A stretch of 64,000 nucleotides of DNA, from assembly GCA_963588905.1 (NCBI GenBank), contig CAVAJF010000013.1, positions 1 through 64,000 on the forward strand, read 5' to 3'. The translations under genes were made by a program, and so were the position numbers. Shown here in pieces: positions 1-8,716 of this stretch. The notes beneath the pieces are model-generated. The model saw only the letters and a program-made list of their open reading frames with translations. It had not been told where the DNA came from and did not search any database. How positions within the stretch are numbered: the stretch's first letter is position 1; every line of letters begins with the position of its first letter. Source of the stretch: Butyricicoccus_A sp963588905. Its GTDB lineage: Bacteria; Bacillota; Clostridia; Oscillospirales; Butyricicoccaceae.

Positions 1-7
1 TTACCTA

Positions 8-31
8 CCACTCGTTGAACGAGTGGTTTTT
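8..31 (+). terminator. Rho-independent terminator
   Basis: Seven-base stem CCACTCG/CGAGTGG with a five-base loop, followed by TTTTT. It would end a plus-strand transcript entering from outside the window. Confidence 0.75.
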
Positions 32-50
32 ATCATGCCTATTCGGCGCC

Positions 51-85
51 AAAAAAATCGGAGCAACTGCCTAAACAATTGCTCC
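51..85 (-). terminator. Terminator of tRNA-Leu transcript
   Basis: On the minus strand a GGAGCAA...TTGCTCC hairpin (60-85) is followed by a seven-T run (51-57), just past the tRNA 3' end. Confidence 0.8.
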
Positions 86-89
86 GATC

Positions 90-177
90 TGGTGCCGCTG
101 ACCGGGCTTGAACCGGTACGCTGTAAACCAGCGAGGGATTTTAAGTCCCTTGCGTCTGCCAATTCCGCCACAGCGGC
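90..177 (-). tRNA. tRNA-Leu (anticodon TAA)
   Basis: Minus-strand class II tRNA of 88 nt including an encoded CCA tail. The acceptor stem GCCGCTG pairs with CAGCGGC, the anticodon loop reads CTTAAAA (anticodon TAA), the variable arm is long as in Leu/Ser tRNAs, and the T loop reads GGTTCAAGCCC. It lies downstream of the hypothetical gene at 233-808 and has its own terminator. Confidence 0.95.
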
Positions 178-232
178 AAATCAGCTTATATAGTATAACA
201 AACTTTACCGGATGTTGTCAAGCCCTTGGCAC

Positions 233-808
233 TCACCATTTGCAAACACGCAAAAATCGACTGCCCAACGCCGTCAGCACGATTTCTCCTGGATACAAGC
301 GAACGCTCCGCTCTTTGCACTTCGGATTTTTTTGCACAATTTGTTCTCTTGTGTTCTCAATAACCTGTTCAAACAGCAGATAAATATCTTCATACAGATT
401 GTTTGCAACCTCTGCCGGTGCCTTACTCTCCGACTGCATACGAATGGATATGAGGTGCAGCCGCTGCAAATTGTCCAGTGCCGCCTGCACCTGTTCATAA
501 TCTCCATCCTGCGGCATGAACAGCGTCATATGGGAAATCAATGGAATTTCTGTGCCTCGCTCCGCCTCCTTGCGTCCCGCGAAGGTCTTATCGCGCGTCA
601 TCCGACTCAGACAGCAATCCAGTATCGCAATATGCCGCTGTTCTCGCAACTGATCCAACAGCACACGGTCTATCTCATCCAGCTGTACCGCCATCGCAGC
701 AAACGCCGGATGGACAGACTCGCCCTGCTGTGCCGCCGTCATCAGACTTTTTATGCTTGCTCTGTGTGCTTCCTGCGCCCACGGCGTGTTCATCCATTCT
801 TCTAACAT
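233..808 (-). CDS. Hypothetical protein, 191 aa
   Basis: I do not recognise this protein. It is soluble, mostly helical in appearance, with no signal peptide or membrane segment. The ATG at 808 follows a plausible AGAGGTTGG ribosome-binding site. The C-terminus (LTALGSRFLRVC) recalls the terminal segment of some Abi-alpha/DUF4393-like proteins, but the rest gives no support, so no function is assigned. It is transcribed alone, between the trpB terminator upstream and tRNA-Leu downstream. Confidence 0.7.
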   Translation of the reverse strand: MLEEWMNTPWAQEAHRASIKSLMTAAQQGESVHPAFAAMAVQLDEIDRVLLDQLREQRHIAILDCCLSRMTRDKTFAGRKEAERGTEIPLISHMTLFMPQDGDYEQVQAALDNLQRLHLISIRMQSESKAPAEVANNLYEDIYLLFEQVIENTREQIVQKNPKCKERSVRLYPGEIVLTALGSRFLRVCKW

Positions 809-829
809 AAATCCAACCTCTTTTCTGAG

Positions 830-871
830 AAAAAAGTCCCGTTTCTGCTCCGCATGGGAGAGAAACGGGAC
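830..871 (-). terminator. Terminator of trpB
   Basis: Perfect 11-bp stem GTCCCGTTTCT/AGAAACGGGAC (836-846 and 861-871), followed on the minus strand by six T (830-835). It lies just past the trpB stop. Confidence 0.9.
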
Positions 872-897
872 ATCGTTGTTCCAAAAATATTTTTTAT

Positions 898-2280
898 TTA
901 GTCCTGAATGCCTTCAATATGCGGAATGGTCGCAAAGCCCTTTTCCAAATCGGCATCGGTCGGAATATAATCGCTCATGGTCTTTTCGTTGTATGCCTTG
1001 TAAGCAGCCAAGTCGAAATAACCGGTACCTGTCAGATTGAACAGGATGGTCTTTTCTTCACCGGTCTCCTTGCACTTGAGTGCTTCATCAATGGCAACGC
1101 GAATAGCATGAGAGGACTCCGGTGCCGGCAGAATGCCTTCGATCTTTGCGAACATCTCAGCTGCCTCAAAGACGGAAGTCTGCTCAACCGCACGCGCTTC
1201 ATTCAGATAGCCATCATGATACAGCTGAGACAGAATCGGGCTCATGCCATGATAGCGCAGACCACCCGCGTGGTTTGCAGACGGGATAAAGCCGCAGCCC
1301 AGCGTGTACATCTTTGCCAGCGGCGTTACCATGCCGGTATCACAGAAGTCATAGGCAAACTTGCCGCGGGTCAGTGTCGGACAAGAAGCCGGTTCTACGG
1401 CGATAAAATACGGGTCTGCCTTGCCGGTCAGCTTATCGCCCATAAACGGGGACATAATACCGCCCAGGTTCGAGCCACCGCCTGCACAGCCGATGACAAT
1501 ATCCGGATACGCGTCAATCTTTTCCATTGCTGCCTTTGCTTCCAAACCAATGACGCTCTGATGCAGCAGTACCTGATTGAGCACGCTGCCCAGCACATAG
1601 CGATAGCCTTCGTGTGTAGTTGCATATTCTACTGCTTCGGAAATTGCCGTGCCCAGAGATCCGGTGCTGCCCGGAAAACGCTCGTTGATTTCACGGCCTA
1701 CCTTCGTGGTCATGGACGGGGACGGAATAATATCTGCGCCATAGGTGTGGATCACTTCCTTGCGGTATGGCTTCTGCTCATACGAGCACTTTACCATGTA
1801 AACCTTGCAGTCCAGATCAAAATACTGGCAGGCCATTGCCAGTGCCGTGCCCCACTGACCTGCACCGGTCTCAGTCGTCACACCCTTGAGGCCCTGTGCC
1901 TTGGCATAATATGCCTGTGCAATCGAGGAATTCAGCTTGTGGCTGCCGCTTGTGTTGCCGCCTTCATACTTGTAATAAATCTTTGCCGGTGTATCCAACG
2001 CCTTCTCCAAATAGTAGGCACGCATCAGCGGAGACGGACGAAACATGCGATAATGCTCACGCACTTCATCCGGAATATCAATATACCGATCAGTCTCGTT
2101 CAGCTCCTGCTTTGCCAGCTCGGTACAAAATACCGGCTCCAAATCAGCCAGCTGTACCGGCTTGTGCGTTGCCGGATTTAGCATCGGACGATGCTGTGTC
2201 TTCATGTCCGCGCGGACGTTATACCACTGCTTTGGAATCTCATCCTCACTGAGATAAATTTTATATGGAATCTTTGCCAT
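898..2280 (-). CDS. trpB: TrpB2-type tryptophan synthase beta chain
   Basis: Pyridoxal-phosphate enzyme condensing indole with serine to give tryptophan. The 460-residue length and the long N-terminal extension before the PLP domain mark the TrpB2 form, which usually occurs without trpA nearby. The PLP lysine lies in GSHKLNSS (about residue 115) and the glycine-rich phosphate loop is GCAGGGSNLGG (about residue 236). I chose the ATG at 2280 because GGGAGAC lies 8-9 nt upstream; an in-frame start at 2337 has no better site. A consensus promoter and a strong terminator bracket it, so it is monocistronic. With no trp genes around, it may salvage indole; that is inference. Confidence 0.93.
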   Translation of the reverse strand: MAKIPYKIYLSEDEIPKQWYNVRADMKTQHRPMLNPATHKPVQLADLEPVFCTELAKQELNETDRYIDIPDEVREHYRMFRPSPLMRAYYLEKALDTPAKIYYKYEGGNTSGSHKLNSSIAQAYYAKAQGLKGVTTETGAGQWGTALAMACQYFDLDCKVYMVKCSYEQKPYRKEVIHTYGADIIPSPSMTTKVGREINERFPGSTGSLGTAISEAVEYATTHEGYRYVLGSVLNQVLLHQSVIGLEAKAAMEKIDAYPDIVIGCAGGGSNLGGIMSPFMGDKLTGKADPYFIAVEPASCPTLTRGKFAYDFCDTGMVTPLAKMYTLGCGFIPSANHAGGLRYHGMSPILSQLYHDGYLNEARAVEQTSVFEAAEMFAKIEGILPAPESSHAIRVAIDEALKCKETGEEKTILFNLTGTGYFDLAAYKAYNEKTMSDYIPTDADLEKGFATIPHIEGIQD

Positions 2281-2347
2281 AACTATTGTCTCCCAATCTT
2301 CAAATCTTCGTATCCCTGTACCGATGTACAGCATCAAACTACTTCAA

Positions 2348-2376
2348 ATTATACGGGGCTTATCTCGCAATGTCAA
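2348..2376 (-). promoter_or_regulatory. Promoter of trpB
   Basis: Minus strand TTGACA (2371-2376), 17-nt spacer, TATAAT (2348-2353): both hexamers are perfect consensus. Confidence 0.8.
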
Positions 2377-2382
2377 GACCAT

Positions 2383-2411
2383 AAAAAATCCGGCAGGCTT
2401 TCGCCTGCCGG
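2383..2411 (-). terminator. Terminator of guaB
   Basis: Stem CCGGCAGGC/GCCTGCCGG with a 4-nt loop, and a T run at 2383-2388 on the minus strand. The T run overlaps the region just upstream of the trpB -35 box. Confidence 0.9.
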
Positions 2412-2441
2412 AAAATCGTACCAAATCAGATTGAAAAAAAC

Positions 2442-3953
2442 TTACTGTGCAGTATTGCGGGACGGATCACGCAGAACAACGTCATGTGCGCCGCCTTCTA
2501 CCAGAGAAGTTGCAGATACCAGCGTAATCTTTGCCTTCTCCTGAAGCTCTGGAATGCTCATTGCACCGCAGTTGCACATGGTGGAACGAACCTTTGCCAG
2601 TGTCATACCGACATTGTCCTTGAGGGCGCCTGCATACGGAACGTAGGAGTCAACGCCTTCCTCAAACGACAGCTTCTTGTCGCCGCCCATGTCATAACGC
2701 TGCCAGTTTCTTGCACGAGCAGAGCCTTCGCCCCAGTACTCCTTCATGTAGGAGCCGCCGACAACAACACGGTTGGTTGGAGACTCATCGAAACGAGAGA
2801 AGTAACGGCCGAGCATCAGGAAGTCTGCACCCATAGCCAGTGCCAGCGTCAAGTGGTAGTCATATACCAAACCGCCGTCGGAGCAAATCGGGATATAAAT
2901 ACCAGTCTGCTCAAAATACTCATCACGAGCCTGAACCACGTCGATCAGAGCGGTAGCCTGTCCACGGCCAATGCCCTTCTGCTCACGAGTGATACAGATG
3001 GAACCGCCGCCAATGCCGACCTTTACGAAGTCTGCACCGCACTTTGCCAGATACAGGAAGCCTTCCTTGTCAACAACATTGCCCATGCCGACCTTTACGG
3101 TGTCGCCATAGTGCTCACGAATCCAGTCGATGGTCAGCTTCTGCCACTCAGAGAAGCCTTCGGAGGAGTCGATACACAGAACATCTGCGCCAGCTTCAAT
3201 CAGAGCCGGAACGCGCTCTGCGTAGTCGCGGGTGTTGATGCCAGCGCCTACCATGTAGCGCTTGTGTGCATCCAGCAGCTCCAGCGTGTTTTCCTTATGG
3301 GAGTCATAGTCCTTGCGGAATACCATGTAAACGAGGTTCTGGTTCTCGTCGATAATCGGCAGAGCATTGAGCTTATGATCCCAGATGATGTTGTTTGCTT
3401 CCTTCAGAGAGGTGTCCTTCGGTGCAGTAATCAGTTTCTCGAACGGAGTCATAAATTCTTCTACGCGCAGGGACGGTTCCATGCGGCTGACACGGTAATC
3501 TCTGCCGGTGACAATGCCGAGCAGCTTGCCGTTCGGGGTGCCGTCTGCGGTAACAGCCATGGTGGAATGGCCAGTAGCTTCCTTGAGTGCCAGCACATCG
3601 CCGAGGGTCTGATCCGGCTTGATGTTGGAATCACTGACAACAAAGCCAGCCTTGTAGCTCTTGACGCGAGCGACCATAGCAGCCTCAGACTCAATGCTCT
3701 GAGAGCCATAGATGAAGGACATGCCGCCCTCACGTGCCAGAGCAATTGCCATGGTATCGTTGGATACCGCCTGCATGATGGCGGAAACCATCGGGATATT
3801 GATGGAGATCGGACACTCCTCAACACCCTTGCGGTACTTTACAATCGGGGTTTTCAGGTCTACGTTCGCCGGAATGCACTTACTGGAAGAATATCCCGGT
3901 ACCAGCAGGTATTCGCTGAAGGTATGGGACGGTTCAGAAAAATAATATGCCAT
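2442..3953 (-). CDS. guaB: IMP dehydrogenase
   Basis: Oxidises IMP to XMP with NAD+, the committed step of GMP synthesis, in the cytoplasm. The 503-residue protein has a split TIM barrel with a CBS pair inserted at about residues 95-205. The catalytic loop GGGSICITREQ puts the nucleophilic cysteine near residue 319, and the conserved MGNVVDKEG strand and GLGADFxMLGR-like phosphate site (MGADFLMLGR) follow. The start at 3953 (MAYYFSEP) has GAAGGGAGT upstream; the longer in-frame extension to 4064 lacks a site and crosses the promoter. It is monocistronic with its own promoter and terminator. The sequence is nearer the longer variant of the family seen in Clostridia than to Bacillus GuaB. Confidence 0.93.
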   Translation of the reverse strand: MAYYFSEPSHTFSEYLLVPGYSSSKCIPANVDLKTPIVKYRKGVEECPISINIPMVSAIMQAVSNDTMAIALAREGGMSFIYGSQSIESEAAMVARVKSYKAGFVVSDSNIKPDQTLGDVLALKEATGHSTMAVTADGTPNGKLLGIVTGRDYRVSRMEPSLRVEEFMTPFEKLITAPKDTSLKEANNIIWDHKLNALPIIDENQNLVYMVFRKDYDSHKENTLELLDAHKRYMVGAGINTRDYAERVPALIEAGADVLCIDSSEGFSEWQKLTIDWIREHYGDTVKVGMGNVVDKEGFLYLAKCGADFVKVGIGGGSICITREQKGIGRGQATALIDVVQARDEYFEQTGIYIPICSDGGLVYDYHLTLALAMGADFLMLGRYFSRFDESPTNRVVVGGSYMKEYWGEGSARARNWQRYDMGGDKKLSFEEGVDSYVPYAGALKDNVGMTLAKVRSTMCNCGAMSIPELQEKAKITLVSATSLVEGGAHDVVLRDPSRNTAQ

Positions 3954-4008
3954 GATAGTTCGACTCCCTTCACGTTCTTCAATCTGAAATTTACTGTAAT
4001 TTCTTATA

Positions 4009-4037
4009 ATTATACTCGCATCTAAAAATAAAGTAAA
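4009..4037 (-). promoter_or_regulatory. Promoter of guaB
   Basis: Minus strand TTTACT (4032-4037), 17-nt spacer, TATAAT (4009-4014), about 55 nt upstream of the chosen start. Confidence 0.75.
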
Positions 4038-4104
4038 TCCCCCAGTTGTCGAAATTTCTTCCAAAAATTGCGCACTTCATGTGAATTTTCATGTGAGAAA
4101 AGAG

Positions 4105-4133
4105 GAAACCCGCCGGTATGCGCCGACGGGTTT
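4105..4133 (-). terminator. Terminator of the S-layer/LRR gene
   Basis: Minus-strand hairpin AAACCCG..CGG/CCG..CGGGTTT just after the stop at 4138. The T tract is interrupted (CCTCTTTTC), so it is a weak terminator. Confidence 0.6.
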
Positions 4134-4137
4134 GTGG

Positions 4138-7100
4138 TTAACTGTTGTAGTGAATGGTCGCGGAAAGCAATGGAGAATTTTGACCTTCAATATCGATTTG
4201 ATTCCACTGTTCCTTGCTCCCCCTGTAGTAAACATCAGATAACTTATCACATTCATTAAATGCATTATATTTAATGTTTGTTACACTCCTAGGGATTTTT
4301 ACATTCATTAAATTTGTACATCCATGAAATACACTGCCGTCAATTGTTTCCACTCTATCGGGAATTTCAATGCTTGATAAATTGCTGCAATCTTGGAATG
4401 TACACGACATAATTATTGTAATATTGTTAGAAAGTTTAACATTTTTTAAACTTATACAATTTTCAAATGCCGATTGACCTATATTCGTCACACTATCCGG
4501 AATATCTATACTTGCTAAACTTTGGCAATTTAAAAACGCACCTGTTCCAATTTTAGTTACACTATCTGGAATTTTAATGCTTGTCAAATCTTCTGAAAAG
4601 TAGAATGCATCGCTTCCAATTGTAATAATACCATCAGGCATTTGAATATCTCTCAAACTATTGCGATAGAATGCTCTGTCACTAATCTCCGTTACACTAT
4701 TTGGTATAACATATTGGGTTTCAGATTTTCCTACAGGATAACAAATAAGCTTTGTTTTCTCTTTGTCAAATAAAATACCATCTTTCGAACAATAGAATGG
4801 ATTACGTTCATCGACACAGATTTCAACCAAATTCATGCAAGCGTCGAATGGATTGCGGCCAATCTCTTCTACACTGCTAGGAATCTCTATGCTTTTCAAA
4901 CTCATGTTACCGCAAAAAGCTCCACCTTCTATTGTCTTTACACCATTTTGAATTCCAATATTTTCCAAATTAGTACAACCTGAAAATGCCAAATCTGAAA
5001 TTTTTTCCACACTACCTGGGATTATTACATTTTTTAAACCCGAACAATCTCGAAATGCTTCAACATCAATTATTTTCATACTATCGGGAATTTTAATACT
5101 TATTAAGTTTATACAACCACAAAACGCACTATCACTAATTGTCGTTGTTCCATTGTCAATATAAACGCTTTTTATATCTTTTACGAGATTCCACCAAGTA
5201 TTATCATGCTCTCCCAACCACTTATACATTTCTCCAGTTCCTGAAATATGCAGCAGTCCATTCTGATCCAGTGTCCATGTGAGGTTATCACCACATTGGC
5301 CACTAGCTATGTAAGTGACAGCCTGCAAAGTAATCGTAGATGCTCCATCATTTACCTTGAAATCTTGCTGTACCTGCGTATTATCTACAACACAAGAAGC
5401 GGTATACTCTCCATCATACAGATAAATTGGTCTACTCGATTGCGCTGTATATTGTTTTTCATCGTTTCTTTGTATCGTAATAGAAATATCTTTAACTTCT
5501 TTTCCATTGCCGTCTATTGCGCGGAATGTGGTTTTGTACTTTTTATTTGGGCACTCGCCCCAACCTATCGTTGTTTTTCCTTGGAACGGAGAATCTTCAT
5601 CATTTCGCAAAGAAACATAGAATTCCATAATCGGATCGCCTTCGATTTTCATTAATATTATATCAAAGATCGTCCACTTTATTTTTTCTGTAATTTTCCA
5701 AGTCAGATCTACTTTTACCTCTCCAAATAAGTAAATCTTACCGTCTAGGCAAGCACCGCAGGCATGTATGGAATCAGCATTTGTCACTCCAACAGATGAT
5801 GACTCAGCTTCTGTTTTAACATCAGGACCTATCTGTGTATTAAATGATGTTTTCAATACATCTTTTAAAAATTCCACGCTTAATTGAATCTTTATTCCGG
5901 TCTTTAATTCAAACTTTCCATCAGCCTTTAACGCATCTATTGTAATTGACTTTTCTGCAATATCTTGTCTTCCGCCTTCACTGCAATAAACAACGCCTGA
6001 TTTCACCGTGCTGGTTATTTCTACAGAAACGTTTCCCTCTAATCCAACTTCAACTGGTACATAGATAGCTCCAGAGCAGGAGAATCCTGCGCCAAGAGGA
6101 AACGGTATGCTGCCCAGTTTAATTTCCGCTTTGTCTAACTGACCTTCTGTGAACTTGTCATTACCAACTTTTACTCCAGCAGTCATGTAGCCTTTATTTT
6201 CTACCGTCGTAATAACTTTTTGGTACAGATAGTTCATTCCAAAGAGCTTTTTGTCGTACTGAATTTCATACTCCAGTTTTGTTTCTATTGATACCTTACC
6301 ATTTACGCGAACGTGATCTGTCTCGAACTCCATTTTGAATTCTATACTGCGCGGCACAATAGTTGCATTTTTATTATCCGCACGGACATTGCCGGATTTT
6401 GCACTCTGTTGCTGTGTATCCTGTTTCACCAGCGTGACGCCTTCATCCGCATCGCTCATGTCAACATCAGACTGTTCTATGTACTGTTCTTCATCCACTT
6501 TAAGTACATCGTAAAAGTCAGATAAGGATGCGTCATCATCGCGCGTAATGGTTGCCGTTGTGCCCGAAACCTTGATATTTTCAATCGAGACAAGCACTTC
6601 CTCGCCGTTTGCGTCATAAAACAGCACTTCGTCACCCTTGCCAAGTGCATTTACAGATGAATCAATATTTTTTACCGTGTATGTATCATCAGAAGTCTCC
6701 TCAATGATATTGGTATTATCCGCCACAGTCGGAATCTTTACATCATCCGCCAGAACGCCGAAATTGTCAGTCTTATCCTCATCAAAGTTGATAACGTTCT
6801 TGTCCGGAAAATCATCCACGGTTTCCGCATCGAATTTTTCCTGTGCAGTTGTATACTTCATGCTGGTAAACTCGTTGCACAGCCGCTCGCCCTTGGAATT
6901 GGTCAGCGTTATCACAGCCTTGTAATGTGACGGAAGCATATTGCCGGTAATGTCTGCCGTCACTTCACCCATTTCTGTTCCCGCAGGAACAAATGTCGTA
7001 GCAGATGTATTCAATTCGTTGCCCGTGTTTTCATCTAAGAATTGAATGGTCAGCGTGCACACACTGGACGCTGTAACCTGCACAGTTGCCTTCTGTCCTT

Positions 7101-7806
7101 GCACCGTCAAATCCAGAATCGCAAACCGCGCCTGTTTTTTCTCCATCTCACAATAGTTCTTCAAAATAGCTGCTGCCTGTGCTCGTGTCGCACCATTCTG
7201 CGGTTTCAGATAATTGACACCGTTTTCATTCGAGCCATTGATAATCTTGTTGGAGACTGCCCAAGCCATGGCATTTTTTGACCATGTAACGCTGCTGCTA
7301 TCCGGAAACTCCGACAGAACATCCACTGGCATCTCCGGTCTTCCGCTGTAGTTGTACATGAACTGCGCGAATTGCTCGCGGGTTACATTTGCATTCGGTT
7401 CAAAGCGATTGTTACCTACGCCGGAAGCATATCCGCTCTGATACGCCCACGCAACCGCTCTCGAATACCAATCAGATTTCGATACATCTGTAAAGCTGGA
7501 ATTGCTGTCATCCACCTTTGGCTGTCCGGTTTTATTGTATAAAATCTGAACCACCATAGCACGAGACATAACCGTATTCGGTTCAAATTCGGTAGGAGAT
7601 GTGCCAGACATCAAATGATTATCGTACACATACTGAACCGCCTCTGCATACCAATCGTTCGCGTTCACATCTGCAAACGGAACGCTGGCAGAATTGTGAC
7701 TTTTTTCTGTACTCTGCTGTTCTGTTGCAAATGCCATCGTTGGAATACTTCCAATCAACATGCATACAACCAGTACAAAACTGGTCACTCGTTTCTTCCA
7801 ATTCAT
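4138..7806 (-). CDS. S-layer-homology protein with BspA-type leucine-rich repeats
   Basis: Large secreted surface protein of 1222 aa. A signal peptide with a hydrophobic core (VLVVCMLIGS) ends at AFA near residue 28. Three SLH domains (about 42-220) should bind secondary cell-wall polymer and hold the protein on the S layer. Residues 230-840 are an unassigned beta-rich region. From about 850 to the end run BspA/LRR_5 repeats, each with a pattern like AFxxCxxLxxIxIPxSVxxI, a fold used for adhesion in gut and oral bacteria. AAAGGAGG precedes the ATG. The repeat part is visibly more AT-rich than neighbouring genes. The ligand is unknown; binding host or mucosal surfaces is only a guess. Confidence 0.88.
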   Translation of the reverse strand: MNWKKRVTSFVLVVCMLIGSIPTMAFATEQQSTEKSHNSASVPFADVNANDWYAEAVQYVYDNHLMSGTSPTEFEPNTVMSRAMVVQILYNKTGQPKVDDSNSSFTDVSKSDWYSRAVAWAYQSGYASGVGNNRFEPNANVTREQFAQFMYNYSGRPEMPVDVLSEFPDSSSVTWSKNAMAWAVSNKIINGSNENGVNYLKPQNGATRAQAAAILKNYCEMEKKQARFAILDLTVQGQKATVQVTASSVCTLTIQFLDENTGNELNTSATTFVPAGTEMGEVTADITGNMLPSHYKAVITLTNSKGERLCNEFTSMKYTTAQEKFDAETVDDFPDKNVINFDEDKTDNFGVLADDVKIPTVADNTNIIEETSDDTYTVKNIDSSVNALGKGDEVLFYDANGEEVLVSIENIKVSGTTATITRDDDASLSDFYDVLKVDEEQYIEQSDVDMSDADEGVTLVKQDTQQQSAKSGNVRADNKNATIVPRSIEFKMEFETDHVRVNGKVSIETKLEYEIQYDKKLFGMNYLYQKVITTVENKGYMTAGVKVGNDKFTEGQLDKAEIKLGSIPFPLGAGFSCSGAIYVPVEVGLEGNVSVEITSTVKSGVVYCSEGGRQDIAEKSITIDALKADGKFELKTGIKIQLSVEFLKDVLKTSFNTQIGPDVKTEAESSSVGVTNADSIHACGACLDGKIYLFGEVKVDLTWKITEKIKWTIFDIILMKIEGDPIMEFYVSLRNDEDSPFQGKTTIGWGECPNKKYKTTFRAIDGNGKEVKDISITIQRNDEKQYTAQSSRPIYLYDGEYTASCVVDNTQVQQDFKVNDGASTITLQAVTYIASGQCGDNLTWTLDQNGLLHISGTGEMYKWLGEHDNTWWNLVKDIKSVYIDNGTTTISDSAFCGCINLISIKIPDSMKIIDVEAFRDCSGLKNVIIPGSVEKISDLAFSGCTNLENIGIQNGVKTIEGGAFCGNMSLKSIEIPSSVEEIGRNPFDACMNLVEICVDERNPFYCSKDGILFDKEKTKLICYPVGKSETQYVIPNSVTEISDRAFYRNSLRDIQMPDGIITIGSDAFYFSEDLTSIKIPDSVTKIGTGAFLNCQSLASIDIPDSVTNIGQSAFENCISLKNVKLSNNITIIMSCTFQDCSNLSSIEIPDRVETIDGSVFHGCTNLMNVKIPRSVTNIKYNAFNECDKLSDVYYRGSKEQWNQIDIEGQNSPLLSATIHYNS

Positions 7807-7892
7807 ATTTTACCTCCTTTGTGCATATGCATCCCTCAACATATACAAATAACCAAATTTCACACGAGCATTTTTATGTATATGTTACAACC

Positions 7893-7922
7893 ATTATACC
7901 CCTTTCTATAGAATTCTGTCTA
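7893..7922 (-). promoter_or_regulatory. Promoter of the S-layer/LRR gene
   Basis: Minus strand TAGACA (7917-7922), 18-nt spacer, TATAAT (7893-7898); leader of about 80 nt to the AAAGGAGG site. Confidence 0.6.
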
Positions 7923-7942
7923 CCAAAAAATAGAATTTTACA

Positions 7943-7976
7943 CAAAAAAGTAGAGCCTGCCGAAGCAGACTCTACT
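7943..7976 (-). terminator. Terminator of the amino-acid ABC operon
   Basis: Twelve-bp stem AGTAGAGTCTGC/GCAGGCTCTACT (one wobble pair) with a TTCG loop, and a T run at 7943-7949 on the minus strand. Confidence 0.9.
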
Positions 7977-7987
7977 CAAAACGATAT

Positions 7988-8716
7988 TTACTTCTGCGTT
8001 ACTGCGCGCAGGAATGCCTGCGTGCGTTCCATCTTCGGATGGTCGAAGATTTCTTCCGGTGTGCCCTCTTCGGTGATGTAGCCGTCCGACATGAAGATCA
8101 CGCGGTCAGCTACTTCGCGCGCAAAGCCCATCTCGTGGGTGACGACAACCATCGTCATGCCCTGCTTTGCCAGTTCCTTCATGGTGTCGAGAACCTCGCC
8201 TACCATCTCCGGGTCCAGTGCGGAGGTCGGCTCGTCGAACAAAATCGCCTTCGGGTCCATCATCAGCGAGCGAACAATCGCTACACGCTGTTTCTGACCG
8301 CCGGAAAGCTGTGCCGGATAATTCTCCGCCTTTTCTTCCAGGCCGACGCGCTTGAGCAGCTCAACAGCCTTCTTTTTAGCAGCTTCTTCGCTCATCAGCT
8401 TCTGCTTCACCGGTGCCAGTGTCAGATTGTCCATGACATTCAGGTGATTAAACAGATTGAAGTGCTGGAATACCATGCCCAGCTTCTGGCGAATCTTGTT
8501 GATGTCGGTGCTCTTGTCCAGAATATCCGTGCCGTCAAAAATAATCTGACCGCCGGTCGGCTCTTCCAGACGGTTCAGGCAGCGCAGAAAGGTACTCTTA
8601 CCGGAACCAGACGGGCCAATGACAACAATGCACTCGCCCTTGCTGATTTCACAGTCAATCTTTTTGAGAACTTCCAGCTCGCCGAAGCTTTTCTTTAAAT
8701 TCTTAACGGTTATCAC
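7988..8716 (-). CDS. Polar amino-acid ABC transporter ATPase
   Basis: ATP-hydrolysing subunit of a glutamine/polar amino-acid importer (GlnQ/HisP class), 242 aa. Walker A is GPSGSGKST, the signature is LSGGQKQR, Walker B is AILFDEPTSALDP and the switch histidine lies in VVVTHEM. The start is taken as GTG at 8716 (reading VITVKNLKKSFG), with AAAGGAG 11 nt upstream; the frame stays open to 8752 but without a better site. It overlaps the permease gene by 14 nt, so the two are translationally coupled and form one importer. Confidence 0.93.
   Translation of the reverse strand: MITVKNLKKSFGELEVLKKIDCEISKGECIVVIGPSGSGKSTFLRCLNRLEEPTGGQIIFDGTDILDKSTDINKIRQKLGMVFQHFNLFNHLNVMDNLTLAPVKQKLMSEEAAKKKAVELLKRVGLEEKAENYPAQLSGGQKQRVAIVRSLMMDPKAILFDEPTSALDPEMVGEVLDTMKELAKQGMTMVVVTHEMGFAREVADRVIFMSDGYITEEGTPEEIFDHPKMERTQAFLRAVTQK

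Noticed and set aside
2281..2337. Upstream in-frame start for TrpB2
   Set aside because: It adds 19 residues outside the family alignment and has no ribosome-binding site, unlike the ATG at 2280.
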